From positions 32,939,962 to 33,003,961 of the forward strand of contig JBCNJP010000027.1 of NCBI GenBank assembly GCA_039602395.1: a stretch of DNA of 64,000 nt, in the 5' to 3' direction. Source of the DNA: Deinandra increscens subsp. villosa. Taxonomy: Eukaryota > Streptophyta > Magnoliopsida > Asterales > Asteraceae. Positions 1 to 11,500 of the stretch are shown in pieces (positions within the stretch are counted from its first letter, which is position 1; each line of letters opens with the position of its first letter). The notes beneath the pieces are model-generated. The model saw only the letters and a list, made by a program, of their open reading frames with translations, was not told where the DNA came from and searched no databases. The position numbers and the translations under genes were made by a program.

Positions 1-4
1 AGCT

Positions 5-583
5 ATGTACAACCTCACTGACCATGAGTTGGGTGATGTTAGACAGTTACGTGGTGATATGAAGGGTACGTGTTCACAAGAGGACTCCTTAATGCTGAGG
101 ATAAACATGTATTTGGATGACTTATACGGGGAAGTAGATGAAGCCACACAACGCAGCATTGACAATCTTGTTTCGACGCTTGAAGTTGATAAGGATGGAA
201 ATTTGGTAGTCTATAGAGCTGATGGGTCATTCATAACGCATAGTACAGTTCCAGATCCAGAATGGAGCCAGACTGACAAAACCCGAATCCATTTAATAAT
301 GATAACTAACAGTCTTCGTGTGGTTAAGAGAAAATAGGTGACCAACTGGGAGTATAAGAAAGAAACATGCATGTATCACATTTTCACCAGTGAACATGGC
401 GAGACATTTAGAAGCTTAGAAGATGCTCTAAATGGGCTTTTTAAAGCTGAGATATGAGATATTTTCAGGATTGGTGATACTGAGAGCAGAATAATGACAC
501 GGACCTTTCATGAAAGTCTCCTATTTTACAAGGCTAAATTTCGGTTACAAGCTATTGAAGAGGAGGACAAGATGGGATCCGGA
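5..583 (+). pseudogene. 3' end of retroelement-like ORF, copy A
   Basis: This is the copy-A counterpart of 41548-42129. It reads MYNLTDHELGDV through VVKRK and stops at 335-337, then continues in the same frame (VTNWEYKK, SLEDALNGLFKAEI) to about 583. Copy A has an additional TGA at AEI-stop-DIF where copy B keeps arginine. The stop after VVKRK is shared by both copies and so predates the duplication. Function is unknown; see the upstream ORF series at 38091-42129. Confidence 0.7.
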
Positions 584-688
584 TGAACTTGGCTGGAATA
601 AGAGTTGATCCCTGTATTTGTGTACAATTGCATAAGTTGTTCCAGTTTGTATGTTAACATGATAGTTGTTACAGGTTTATTCATACAC

Positions 689-1928
689 TTTTCATCTATA
701 ATGACATACACATTTTCAATGAATCATAGCAGACCTCCATTTCACTCATAACTGTGATCTAACATGAAGTATATATTCATATGCTACGTTAGTATATGTT
801 GGCATTTTAATATGGTGGGATGAGATGATTTATGAACAGGATAAATTTTACTTCTTCGGTAAATTGGAAGAAGACAAAACCGGATAAACTACAATTCCTC
901 AGGAAGAAGAGTTCATGAGGATTGCGAGAAGATGAACTAGAGTTCTTCAGGATGAACCGGATAAACTATGGTTCTAAAGTTCTTCAGGATGGTTAACCAG
1001 TTTTCATCTATAATAACATACACATTTTCAATGAATCATAGCAGACCTTCATTTCACTCATAATTGTGATCTTACATGAAGTATATATTCATATGCTATG
1101 TTAATTAGTATATGTTGGCATTTTGATATGGTGGGATGAGATGATTTATAAACAGGATAAATTTTACTTCTAAATTGGAAGAAGAACAAAACCGGATGAA
1201 CTACAATTCCTCAGGAAGAAGAGTTCATGAGGATTGAGAGAAGATGAACTAGAGTTTTTCAGGATGAACCGGATAAACTAGAGTTCTAAAGTTCTTCAGG
1301 ATGGTTAACCAGCTTTCATCTATAATAACATACACATTTTCAGTGAATCATAACAGACTCCATTTTACTCATAACTGTGATCTTACATGAAGTATATATA
1401 TTTATATGTTATGTTAGTATATGTTGGCATTTTGATATGGTGGGCCGGATGAGATGATTTATAAACAGGATAAATTTTACTTTTAAATTGGAAGAAGAAC
1501 AAAACCGGATGAACTACAATTCCTCAGGAAGAAGAGTTCATGAGTATTGAGAGAAGATGAACTAGAGTTCTTCAGGATAAACTAGATTTCTAAAGTTCTT
1601 CAAGATGGTTAACTAGTTTTCATCTATAATAACATACACATTTTTAATGAATCATAGCAGACCTCCATTTCACTCATAACTGTGATCCTACATAAAGTAT
1701 ATATTCATATGATATGTTAGTATATGTTGGCATTTTGATATGGTGGGATGAGATGATTTATAAACAGGATAAATTTTACTTCTTCAGTAAATTGGAAGAA
1801 GAACAAATCGGATGAACTACAATTCCTCAGGAAGAAGAGTTCATGAGTATTGAGAGAAGATAAACTAGAGTTCTTCAGGATGAACCGCGTAAAATAGAGT
1901 TCTAAAGTTCTTCAGGATGGTTAACCAG
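689..1928 (+). repeat. Tandem repeat, 4 units of 312/312/304/312 bp (copy A)
   Basis: Units start at 689, 1001, 1313 and 1617. Each opens with TTTTCATCTATAA (or a one-base variant) and closes with TTCAGGATGGTTAACCAG or a close variant. Internal landmarks are CATAACTGTGATC, GTTAGTATATGTTGGCATTT and AACCGGATGAACTACAATTC. The third unit is 8 bp shorter in both copies of the segmental duplication, so the array already existed before that duplication. A related fragment lies at 4270-4570. Confidence 0.9.
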
Positions 1929-2093
1929 TTCACAATTAAATAAAAAATCACATCTATTCACAATAAAATCTATTTGCAACAATCAAATTTAGAATAAAAT
2001 CAACTTTTAGATAAAATCTATCTATGTAATTAATGGGGTTAACCAAAACAAAACAGGAGGAAGAGTTAATAAAAACTTTAATATATATATATA

Positions 2094-2332
2094 GAGTCGA
2101 GTTATCCTACATCCAACAAAAACGCTACATCCATTGCGGATTCATCTGGGGCGTCCATCAAGATCATCCAACAGCCAGGATCTATGGTGTTTCCGCCTAT
2201 GGTGTTTTCGGTGGGGGAAAAAACACCATAGGCGGAAACATCATAGATCCTGGCTGTTGGATGATCTTGATGGACGCGCCAGATGAATCCGCAATGGATG
2301 TAGCGTTTTTGCTGGATGTATTTTACCCTAAA

Positions 2333-2333
<1 letters not shown>
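2094..2333. mobile_element. Fold-back MITE E1 in TA microsatellite
   Basis: This is a near-perfect inverted repeat. The left arm (about 2104-2212, from ATCCTACATCCAACAAAAAC) is mirrored by the right arm (about 2213-2326, ending GTAGCGTTTTTGCTGGATG), with a short G-rich loop near 2210-2222. It has (TA)n on both sides and no coding capacity. The apparent ORFs on both strands are a by-product of the palindrome. The corresponding site in copy B (43627-43675) is an uninterrupted (TA)n tract. Confidence 0.85.
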
Positions 2334-2378
<45 letters not shown>

Positions 2379-2383
<5 letters not shown>

Positions 2384-3164
2384 AGGATCATGCGAAAACA
2401 CTTTTTATTACGAAAACGCGTAAACACATATTTTAACCTACATAACTTCTTCATACGTTAATGTTTTTTCATAAAATTTGTACCAAAAGTCTTAGAAAGA
2501 TGTTATCTTTAATTCTGGAAAAAAGTAGAAAAGAATTAACGTTTCGTGATTTTTTCGTGTGCTGCACATGTGCATCATTATCATTAGTACTGCACAAAGA
2601 CGAATTATCATGCGGAAAAACACTCCTTATGTTAAAAACTTACAAAAATCAGTAAAACATTTATTGTACTAATGATAATGGTACATAGTGCACATATGCA
2701 ACATAGAATAAAAAAATTAAAAAATGTTATTTTTTGTCTTTAGATCTAAAAATAACACAACTATAAGATTTAGGGTGCAATTTCTTATTGAAAATATTAA
2801 TGTATACAACACGTATGAGGTTTTTTTTGGTGTGATGCACATGTGCATCATTCAAAAAAATACAAAAAAATACAAAAAAATACAAAAAAAATAACAGAAA
2901 TATAAGATATATGATGCGACTTAGAAAAAAATATATTAACTTATGCTAAAAGTATGAGTTTTTTTTGCTACGCATGTGCATCACACGAAAAAAACCGAAA
3001 CGTTAAATTTTTTTTTTAAAATTTCCAGAATTAAAGACAACATGTGTCTAAGACTTTTGATGCAATTTTTTTTTATTAAAATGTTAACGTATTAAGAAGT
3101 TATAGAGGTTTTAATATGTGTTTACGCGTTTTCGCAATATATATGTGTTTACGCATGATCCTTC

Positions 3165-3167
<3 letters not shown>
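2379..3167. mobile_element. Fold-back MITE E2, GGGTAAGGATCATGCG termini, in (TA)n
   Basis: The left terminus GGGTAAGGATCATGCGAAAA pairs with the right terminus TTACGCATGATCCTTCCCC. Further in, the ACCAAAAGTCTTAGAAAG / TCTTTAATTCTGG segment pairs with CCAGAATTAAAGAC / CTAAGACTTTTG. The centre holds E-box-type palindromes: TGCACATGTGCA at 2563-2574 and 2836-2847, and TGCACATATGCA at 2689-2700. (TA)n lies on both sides. It is the same family as 60253-61021. It is absent from copy B. Confidence 0.88.
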
Positions 3168-3204
<37 letters not shown>

Positions 3205-3258
3205 TGATCTATATACAAAGATTTTCATCAGATCCTATACAAAGATCTATTTAACTAG

Positions 3259-3877
3259 CTAAGACCTAGCATCCGACATATAGTCTTCATCATTAAAGAA
3301 GTTGTTGCTACTGTCATCAGGAAACAGCTTTTGACCAGGTGGCAATCTCGGTCCCAACTCAGAGGTGTATGTGGAACCCCTGTTCCGGATTAAATACACA
3401 TCCAACTCTCTCTCCCCCTCTGGTTCCTGGAGATGAAGTTCCATATCCCTTACAACTTCGGCAGTGATGAAATCAGCGTACTTAAGCCCGTATGTGATGG
3501 CAGAGGTGGGATCCTCCAGTAAATGAGGAAATAGCCAATCGATGTGTGGTTTAGGTATTGCATCATTTGATTCAGATCATGACAATCAAATGTGCGAATG
3601 TCAACATAGTCGACATAATCTACCTTTCCCTTCCACACATCTTGGTCGGCGGCATTCCGGTGGAAATCGCCGCAGTGATGGATCTTGAGGGTGAACCTTC
3701 GACCACCTGTAAAAACCCAAATGCAGAGTAGAGAGTAAGTAATTAAAAACATAAAACCTAAATAATAAAAACTTGCAGCCATTGTTGAGTGAAAATACAC
3801 TTACGGGGAGTCTTGCCGTAGTAGGGCACTAGTTCATTAACACCCCTAATCCTCCATTGTTTACCAAAGGCATCCAT
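3259..3877 (-). pseudogene. PB1-like transposon protein, frameshifted (copy A)
   Basis: This is the copy-A version of the gene at 43730-44349, with exon 1 at 3805-3877 and exon 2 at 3259-3706 on the minus strand. Exon 2 is 448 nt against 449 nt in copy B. One base is lost in the run encoding the PPLSITYGL segment (copy A reads CTGCCATCACATACGG), so the frame shifts and the C-terminal half is out of register. Both splice sites (CCC-C|GTAAGTG and ACAG|GTGG) are still present. The loss is specific to copy A. Confidence 0.7.
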
Positions 3878-4161
3878 TGATCGATCGAAGTTTTTTTCTT
3901 GATGATCAGGAGTTCGTACAGATGATTTTGGTGGCGAAAAAGTGGAAATTTAAAGGCAGACAGGCCACTATACCAGCTATGGTGGGAAGAAGTGGAAAAG
4001 TCAGGCCACGATAACCGTGTATATTTTTTACCTTTACCACGCAAATCCTGTTTTTACCATGTATATTTATTACCTTTAGCAACGCAAATTTTGTTGATCA
4101 ATTATTGTTTATGTGATGGAAGTAATTAAATAAGTTCTGGTTAAAATATAAAAATTAACAC

Positions 4162-4236
4162 TTCTGTCTCAATGGTTCTTCTTAATCTTGTAGTGTGTTC
4201 CTTTCTTTTGACTGACCCAGGTTCAAGCCTTGTTTA
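4162..4236 (+). repeat. tRNA-derived SINE-like head (copy A)
   Basis: The sequence reads CTTCTGTCTCAATGGTTC, a spacer, then CTGACCCAGGTTCAAGCC. GGTTCAAGCC (4220-4229) fits the pol III B box. A related head lies on the minus strand at 26779-26826 with the same TTTTGACTGACC-GGTTCAA arrangement. No poly-A tail or target-site duplication was resolved. Confidence 0.4.
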
Positions 4237-4639
4237 CTACAATTTATAATTTTTTGATTGTGTGATAGTGGATGACATGATTTATAAACTGGATAGATTT
4301 TACTTCTTCAGTAAATTAGAACAAGAACAAAACCGTATGAACTACCAAGAACAAAACCGTATGAATTAGAATTCCTCCGGAAGAAGTGTTCATCTGGAAT
4401 GAGAGCAGATGACTAGAACCAGATGACATTTTTAGACTATTGTTTCACTGCCTTGGCGGACTGAGATGATTTATAATTAAACAGGATCAATTTTAGTTAT
4501 TCATTAGAGAAGAAGAAGAATAGAACCGGATGAACTAGAGTTCTTCAGGATGATTTATAATTAATAAAAATCTATTTGCAACGGAAAAATTAAAATTCAT
4601 GTATATTTCCGGAAGAACATTCATTCCGGATGAATGTTT

Positions 4640-5213
4640 ATAACCTTTCGGAACATTACCTTTCGCCACGCATATAATTTCATACCGTGACCATTCGTCA
4701 TCTACTATTTAGTCACACAACCTAATAACAGTGGCCATATGTACTAGCTTTTAGCCACATAACTAAGTAAAAAGCGTGGCCATTGCTCACATTTAACCAC
4801 ACATCATATATACTTAATAGTTTTGTTTTTTTAATATACTAAGTAATAAAATCTACTCTTCCGTCACACAACATTATTTAAGCGTGGTCATACATTCCTT
4901 TTTGGTCACACGAATAAAAAGTCATAAAAATTCTGTGGCCATTTGGTGCATTTCACCACTCTTTTTTAAGCGTGACAAATAAGTGCCACATGTTTTTGTA
5001 AAACAGTGGCTAAAGCCACTGCACCTGATTGTTGTTGTCACATAAACAAAAAAATATGTGGCTAAAGGGTCCAAAGGCTATATATTTGGCCACGGGTACA
5101 AAATATGTGTGGCTAAAACTAGTATTATTTACCTTTGGCCACGTTTTTTTTCAAAACAGTGGCTAGGTGTTTTTGAAAAAACCGTGGCTAAAGCCACTTT
5201 ATTTGACGTAGTG
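4640..5213 (-). mobile_element. CACTA transposon terminus with subterminal repeats (copy A)
   Basis: Read on the minus strand, the element starts at 5213 with CACTACGTCAAATAAAGTGG, the hallmark terminus of CACTA (En/Spm) elements. The next ~570 bp hold many copies of a short subterminal motif in both orientations (GTGGCTAAAG, TTTAGCCAC, GTGGCCAT, GGCCACG), as expected of transposase-binding subterminal repeats. The flanking CAA (5214-5216) would be half of a 3-bp target duplication. The other terminus was not found and must lie left of the window. Confidence 0.75.
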
Positions 5214-6180
5214 CAAGGCCAATCTGGCATGAAAAAGAATATGTGCCGGTAGCAAGTACTGGGTCTCTTTTCCCGTCACCAACGATGAGGTCCAAGACAC
5301 CTTGATCTGTCTTCTTCCACTTCTCAGGTTCCTGCGAAACATTAACGAAGTGGTAACCACATCCAGTATCAAATACCCATGAATTGGAGGAAACAGTAAA
5401 AAGTTCAATAACGTGTATTGACATACGTGATGAGCAACCCTTGTTGGGGTTCTTGGTCATCTTTAACTTTGCAAGATGAACGGGACAGTTACAACGCCAG
5501 TGTCCCGTCTTGTTGCACTCATAGCAGAGGCGTTCCTCGGGAGGCGGCGCCTGTGGTTTCTTGCCTTTGCCTTCTTTAACCTTCTTGGTCTTGGAGATAT
5601 TAGTATTAGCAACTCTGAGCACGTTTGGCGTGGTCCTGATTTTCACGTTGGGTATCAACGAAATAACCTCCTCGATCGTCTGTGCCGAACAATTAATCGC
5701 AAGAATGCGATAATGTTCCGGTAGAGACCTAAGCACTACATCAAGAGCCATCCCGTCAGAGATGAAGTAGCCGAGGTTGATCAGCCTGTTGCGATATGCT
5801 TTCATCAGCATGACACGATCGTATGGTGAGGACTCGCTCGCCATAGAGCAGTTCACAAATTGTGAAAGTGCCTCAGCTCGCTTAGTCATTTGACCCAACT
5901 CAAATAAATCTTTGAGTTTACGCATGATGTCATAAGCATTCATCCCTATGAAATTGTACCGATAATCCTGAGTCATGCTAGATAACATCAGGTCAGTGAC
6001 GTCCTTATCATCGTCAGGTGTGCTTTTGGAGCTCAGTTCGCAAGTTCTCATTTAACAAGTAAGATGGAATACTCGTGATACGGTCAATAACATAGAGTTT
6101 CCCGAAGAGCCTTAAAAGGTTCTCAGGGTAGTTTGCCATGCGAGAAAGCCAGTCTCAGTGAAGGGGTCGAGTTGTACCAT
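5214..6180 (-). pseudogene. Ty1/Copia gag (and start of protease), copy A, truncated by CACTA
   Basis: On the minus strand the frame opens with MVQLDPFTETGFLAWQT (ATG at 6180), breaks by a stop after LRTF, then runs open from 6051. It shows the Copia gag core (DLMLSSMTQDYRYNFIG, MKAYRNRLINLGY, RSLPEHYRI), a CCHC zinc knuckle CYECNKTGHWRCNC, and an aspartic protease motif VFDTGCGYH. The frame ends at GTYSFSC where the CACTA element inserts. Integrase, RT and RNase H are absent from the window. Gag would package element RNA and protease would mature it. This copy is dead. Confidence 0.85.
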
Positions 6181-6498
6181 TGAACTTAATGGAGGTGAGT
6201 TTTCATTAGCCTTCTGACATAAGCAAAGTAGATTTTAATTAGTATTTTCGATATTTTATTTTTCTTTAAAAATAAGTTGGTAAAGTTTATATTTAAGAAA
6301 TCGAGAATTCGTTTAGGCGACATTACTTGAGACCTCCAATTGAGCCTTAGGAGCAAAGCCGTGTAAACAAACTGAACGGGTGTCAATTATGAGACTCAGG
6401 TCATAATTCTCGGTATGAGGCCGCTATATACATAATAGTGTATTTTGCGATACGTTTAGCCTCATCCGTGCCCACTTCAGCAATACACACCTATAACG

Positions 6499-6650
6499 CG
6501 GTGTTGAAATACTCCAAAACTACGAACATATATGTCTAAAGCAATAGTAATCCTAAATGGTCGATGTGACGGACACGGTGTTGAAATACTCCAATGTCCT
6601 CACCTCAGAAGGTACCCTCGACACCAAGTGCGGTGTTGAAATACTCCAAC
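6499..6650. repeat. Three copies of an 18-bp motif in Copia leader (copy A)
   Basis: GGTGTTGAAATACTCCAA occurs at 6500, 6577 and 6632. Copy B has only two, because the middle repeat unit of about 50 bp is missing between 46985 and 47000. This is consistent with repeat-mediated deletion in B or expansion in A. The motif lies in the untranslated stretch between primer binding site and gag. No function is recognised. Confidence 0.8.
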
Positions 6651-7370
6651 ACTGATGCTCCGGTTAATACGTTCCAAGTTCGACTTGAGATAGGATGGCA
6701 CAAACTATCAGTTTTTTATAATTACCAGATACGGATATTAATTTCTTTTAATATTTAATTATCGTCAGACACGAACGATAAACCCCATCACCACTCGGGA
6801 CTCGTAATTTAATTTAACCTAATTAAAGTTACTAAGTTGTCGTGAATGGCATATTGTGTGTTAAACGGCTTTTGGTCTTGATCTCGCTTGAGCCATATAA
6901 GCGAGATCATTATGGACTTATTTAAATAAAATTAAACAAAGTATATGGTGAACAACCAAGGAGGCAATGCAGTGCGTTCTTGGATCCGGTTCAGCTCCCA
7001 CAAGCTTCGACATTCCTTTGGCGTGTGTCCAGTTTTCGAGTCTTGGTTATTTACAAAATTTACAATTACTAAAGTAGTAGTAACCTAGCTCTAAATTTTA
7101 TACAACTTTGAAACCCTAAAACGGGTCCACCAAAACCAAAAACGAAAAACAAATGGGCCAAAAACATTGGTTCAACCAGAGAAACAACCACGCCACATTA
7201 CATACAATTATGCAATTAAAATAAGGGTCGGACGTAACACACAATCTAAAATATAATATAGAATTAAAATTTACCCGTAAAATTAATTCTAATTTGCAAC
7301 TTGGATATTTATCGAAATTGCGAACTACCGGTTACTAAAAGACCGGTTCTGGTTTGCGAGCGGTGACAAT

Positions 7371-7384
7371 GGCTCTGATACAAC
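7371..7384 (-). promoter_or_regulatory. Copia primer binding site (copy A)
   Basis: On the minus strand this reads TTGTATCAGAGCC directly after the LTR end, a one-base variant of the initiator-methionine-tRNA primer site TGGTATCAGAGC. Copy B (47763-47775) keeps TGGTATCAGAG. It fixes the element as minus-oriented. Confidence 0.8.
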
Positions 7385-8545
7385 TGTTGAGTTTTACCGT
7401 GGATATCCGGGTTACCGATTTTAATTTTATTAAAATCGATTATTATTTATTAAATTAATTCATAATTAATTTAGCAGGGGAAAAGAATTTAAAACATCGC
7501 GAATGCGAACCGTAAACAGGATCAGTCACCGATCGCAACAAACACAGATAAATAATTTATTTAAAATAAATAAACAAAATAAATATCTAAGCGAGTTAGA
7601 TACCTTGGCGGGATTCGAGCAACCGCTCGAGACACCTGGATTCAACGGACTGTCGCTAGTACGAACTATGACATCTTTCTCGAACCGGCGGATCAGATCA
7701 TCTACGGTGGCAGCGACAATGGCGGCGGTGGTGGCAGACTTGCCACGGGCGGCGGCGACGATAAAACATGATCAACCGGGATCGCAATAGGAATCGTCCC
7801 CACGACGATCTCATCACCGGTCGTAGGCAGTGGCGGCGATACGGTGGTGGTGGTGACCGGCAGATACAACGGCGCGGACCACGACGAGAGGACGGGGTGC
7901 GGTGGCCTCGGCTGCGCCGGAAGCGCGAGGACCACTGGCCGGCGATTCGACCGACGACGGACGGCGAGCCGCGTCAGTTGTGGCGCTAGCCGCAACTGCG
8001 GCTTTGGTTGCGGCTCGGATGGCGGTGGCGACTCAGGCTCGTTTGGCTTCTTTCTCCAATCTCGAACACACGTTGGCTAAATGGGGAACCATCGAAAGAG
8101 GCGATGATCGGTGTTGGCGGTGGAGGTCGATCAGCGGCGGCTCCGAAGGGGAGCCGGCTTAGGTTCGACGCAAGAAGGAGAGAGAGAGAGTTAGGGTTGA
8201 GAATTTTGTGACTTATGTCGCAATCCACTCTCTCCCTATTTTATTATAAAAATCGCGGACCGGGGCTTTGACGGACTGGGCCCGGTCACGATCCTATCCA
8301 GTCCACCATTCTGATCAGGATGTTAATCCAGTAACAACTAATCAAACCGTTTAATCAAAACACGAGCGAAAACGTTTTGTCATTTAACTAAATAAATAAT
8401 TATTTATTTAATTTGTCAATTGTTCGTTTTAATACTAATTAACGGGTAATTAGATTTATGATCCGTTGACCCGGGTGTAACTCTTATGGATCAATATCGG
8501 GTCGGGTTCGTTAGTTTGTCGGGTTTGGACACCCTTTTTCCAACA
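7385..8545 (-). mobile_element. Copia 5' LTR (copy A)
   Basis: This is a 1161-bp LTR in minus orientation, starting TGTTGGAAAAAGGG at 8545 and ending GGTAAAACTCAACA at 7385. The U3 TATA-like box (TTTATAATAAAATAGG on the minus strand) is near 8240, followed by a CT-rich leader. The interior 7600-8180 is strongly GC-rich and gives long overlapping open frames in most registers; these look like composition artefacts. The LTR is inserted in a LINE, whose sequence resumes at 8546. Confidence 0.85.
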
Positions 8546-11500
8546 AAATCTTCATGGGAGGAACATTTTGATCACTCCTCAAAATTTATCTGGTTTAAAG
8601 AAAAACTCAAACGTTTGAAAAATATAATCAAAGATTGCAGAAAAACCATTCCGGATTATAATAAACAGATTTCGAAGATTAAAAAAGAGGTTTATGAGAT
8701 CGATAAAATGTAAGATGATGGTTATGGTTCGGACGATCTTTCAATGTGAAGAACTGAGTTGTTAAGGAATATTGATTTGATTGAGAAACCGATGCTGTCT
8801 GATTTATCTCAAAAGGCGAAGATCGAATGGGGTAAAGAAGGGGATGAAAACTCTAAATTTGTCCATGGCGTCATAATTAATTGCAGACGTCAAATGGCTA
8901 TTAATGGGCTCAAGATCGATGGTGCATGGGTTGATAATCCTATCGAAATAAAGAGTGCTTTCGTGTCTTATTTTTCTGATAAATTCAAACGGGGAAATGA
9001 AGGTAAAGTCATTCACAGAAGTAATCATTTCAGAGCCATCTCCCAAATCTCGAGAAATGCATTGGAGCCCCCCCCCCCCCCCTCTTTGAAAGAAATTAAG
9101 ATGGTTGTTTGGGATTGCGGGTCGGATAAAGCTCCTGGACCAGATGGTTTCTCATTTGGCTTCATAAGGAAATATTGGGATATCTTGCAGTCTGATATTA
9201 AGGATTTCTTAGATGAATTTTTTAGTTCCTCCAAAATCCCGTTAGGTTGCAATTCCTCTTTTATGTCTTTTATTTCGAAAGTCCAAAGCCCTGTCTCGTT
9301 TTCAGATTATCGTCCTATCAGTATCGTCGGGGTACAATACAAAATCATTGCCAAGATTCTTGCTAATCGGATGGCGGGGGTAATTGATCAGGTTATTAGC
9401 CCGGTTCAATCAACTTTCATTAAAGACCGTCAATTTCTAGACAACCCCCTTATGTTGAAAGAGGTCATCGATTGGTACAGTCACAAAAAGAAAAGGCTTT
9501 TAGTTTTCAAAATTGACTTTGCCAAGGCCTCTGATTCGGTGTTATGGGATTACTTGGATACGATGCTTGATTTTATAAGCTTTGGCAATAGGTGGAGATC
9601 TTGGATTCGTGCTTGCCTCTCTTCGAACAGATCGTCGGTGTTAGTTAATGGGAGCCGTACTGCATAATTAAATGTTGGTAGGGGTCTTTGGCAAGGCGAC
9701 CCTATGGCCCCGTTCCTTTCTATCCTTATCATGGTAGGACTTCATGTGCTCCTAGAAGACACCATCGAAGCGGGTTAATTCAGTGGCATTTACATTAGAG
9801 GTATTAATCTTTCCTATTTTTTCTATGCGGATGATGCTATATTAATTGGTCAATGGTCCAATAAAAATGTCAAGAACATTGTGGAGATTTTGAAGTTTTT
9901 TCATAAGGTGTTCGGGCTCTTAATTAATCTCCAAAAGTTCTCCCTTTCCGGCATTAGCGTTAAGCCTGAAGAGATAAAAAGTATGACGAAAATTGCAGGT
10001 TGTAAACCTGCTCAGTTACCTTTCACTTACCTTGGCCTTCCCGTAGGGGCGAACATGTCTTGTATATCGAACTGGGAGCCGATTTTATGAAAAGTTTTCT
10101 AAAAGGTTGAGCAAATGGAAACGTAACATGTTATCGGTTGGAGGAAGGGCTACCCTCGTTTCTTCGGTTTTGGGTTCTCTTGGATCGTATTATTTTTCCT
10201 TGTTTCCTATTCCGTCAGGGGTGATTAAAAGATTAGAATCAATTCGTTTTAGATTCTCCCGGGGAAGATAACTCTAAAAATCCCCTTGGGTTAAATGGGA
10301 GTTCACGATTGCGAGTAAAAATCAAAGGGGTATCGGAATTGGTAGCCTTTATGCGATGAACATAGCTTTATTGTATAAATGGCGTTGGAGATTTGTATCT
10401 AACGGAAATGCTCTTTGGGTTCACCTTCTGAAAGCCATTCACGGTCCTAACTTCGGGGATTGCTACAAAGGTAAAGCTTCTAGTGTTTGGCATCGCATTA
10501 TAAAGTTGTGTGATAAGTGTCATAATCGAAATCTTATACCTTATAATGCGATCCATAGAAAAATCGGAATTGGAAATGAAACGTTTTTTTAAATACATTT
10601 GGATTGAGGATTGTCCGCTCAAAATTCGTTTTCCTCGTCTTTTTGCGTTAACTCATAACGAGGATGGGTTTATTAGCAATTATAGGGACGGGTCATCTTG
10701 ATCTTGGTCTTGGTCTTGGTCTTGGTTTTGGCGAAGAAGTATTAGAGGAGGGGCTGAAGAGGAACAATTTATTAAACTTTCAGAGTTGGTTTCCAATGTC
10801 ACGTTCTCGAATCTCGAACACACGTTGGCTAAATGGGGAACCATCGAAAGAGGCGATGATCGGTGTTGGCGGTGGAGGTCGATCAGCGGCGGCTCCGAAG
10901 GGGAGCCGACTTAGGTTCGACGCAAGAAGGAGAGAGAGAGAGTTAGGGTTGAGAATTTTGTGACTTATGTCGCAATCCACTCTCTCCCTATTTTATTATA
11001 AAAATCGCGGACCGGGGCTTTGACGGACTGGGCCCGGTCACGATCCTATCCAGTCCACCATTCTGATCAGGATGTTAATCCAGTAACAACTAATCAAACC
11101 GTTTAATCAAAACACGAGCGAAAACGTTTTGTCATTTAACTAAATAAATAATTATTTATTTAATTTGTCAATTGTTCGTTTTAATACTAATTAACGGGTA
11201 ATTAGATTTATGATCCGTTGACCCGGGTGTAACTCTTATGGATCAATATCGGGTCGGGTTCGTTAGTTTGTCGGGTTTGGACACCCTTTTTCCAACAAAA
11301 TCTTCATGGGAGGAACATTTTGATCACTCCTCAAAATTTATCTGGTTTAAAGAAAAACTCAAACGTTTGAAAAATATAATCAAAGATTGCAGAAAAACCA
11401 TTCCGGATTATAATAAACAGATTTCGAAGATTAAAAAAGAGGTTTATGAGATCGATAAAATGTAAGATGATGGTTATGGTTCGGACGATCTTTCAATGTG

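Noticed and set aside
2033..2461. Open frames with IYIYIYIY stretches at 2033-2461 (+) and 2102-2401 (-)
   Set aside because: They are read-through of a TA microsatellite and of the E1 palindrome; the same peptide appears on both strands because the DNA is an inverted repeat.
7700..8230. Overlapping 70-100 codon frames in five registers at 7.7-8.2 kb and 48.1-48.7 kb
   Set aside because: GC-rich LTR interior gives chance open frames on both strands; no register is conserved preferentially between copies A and B.
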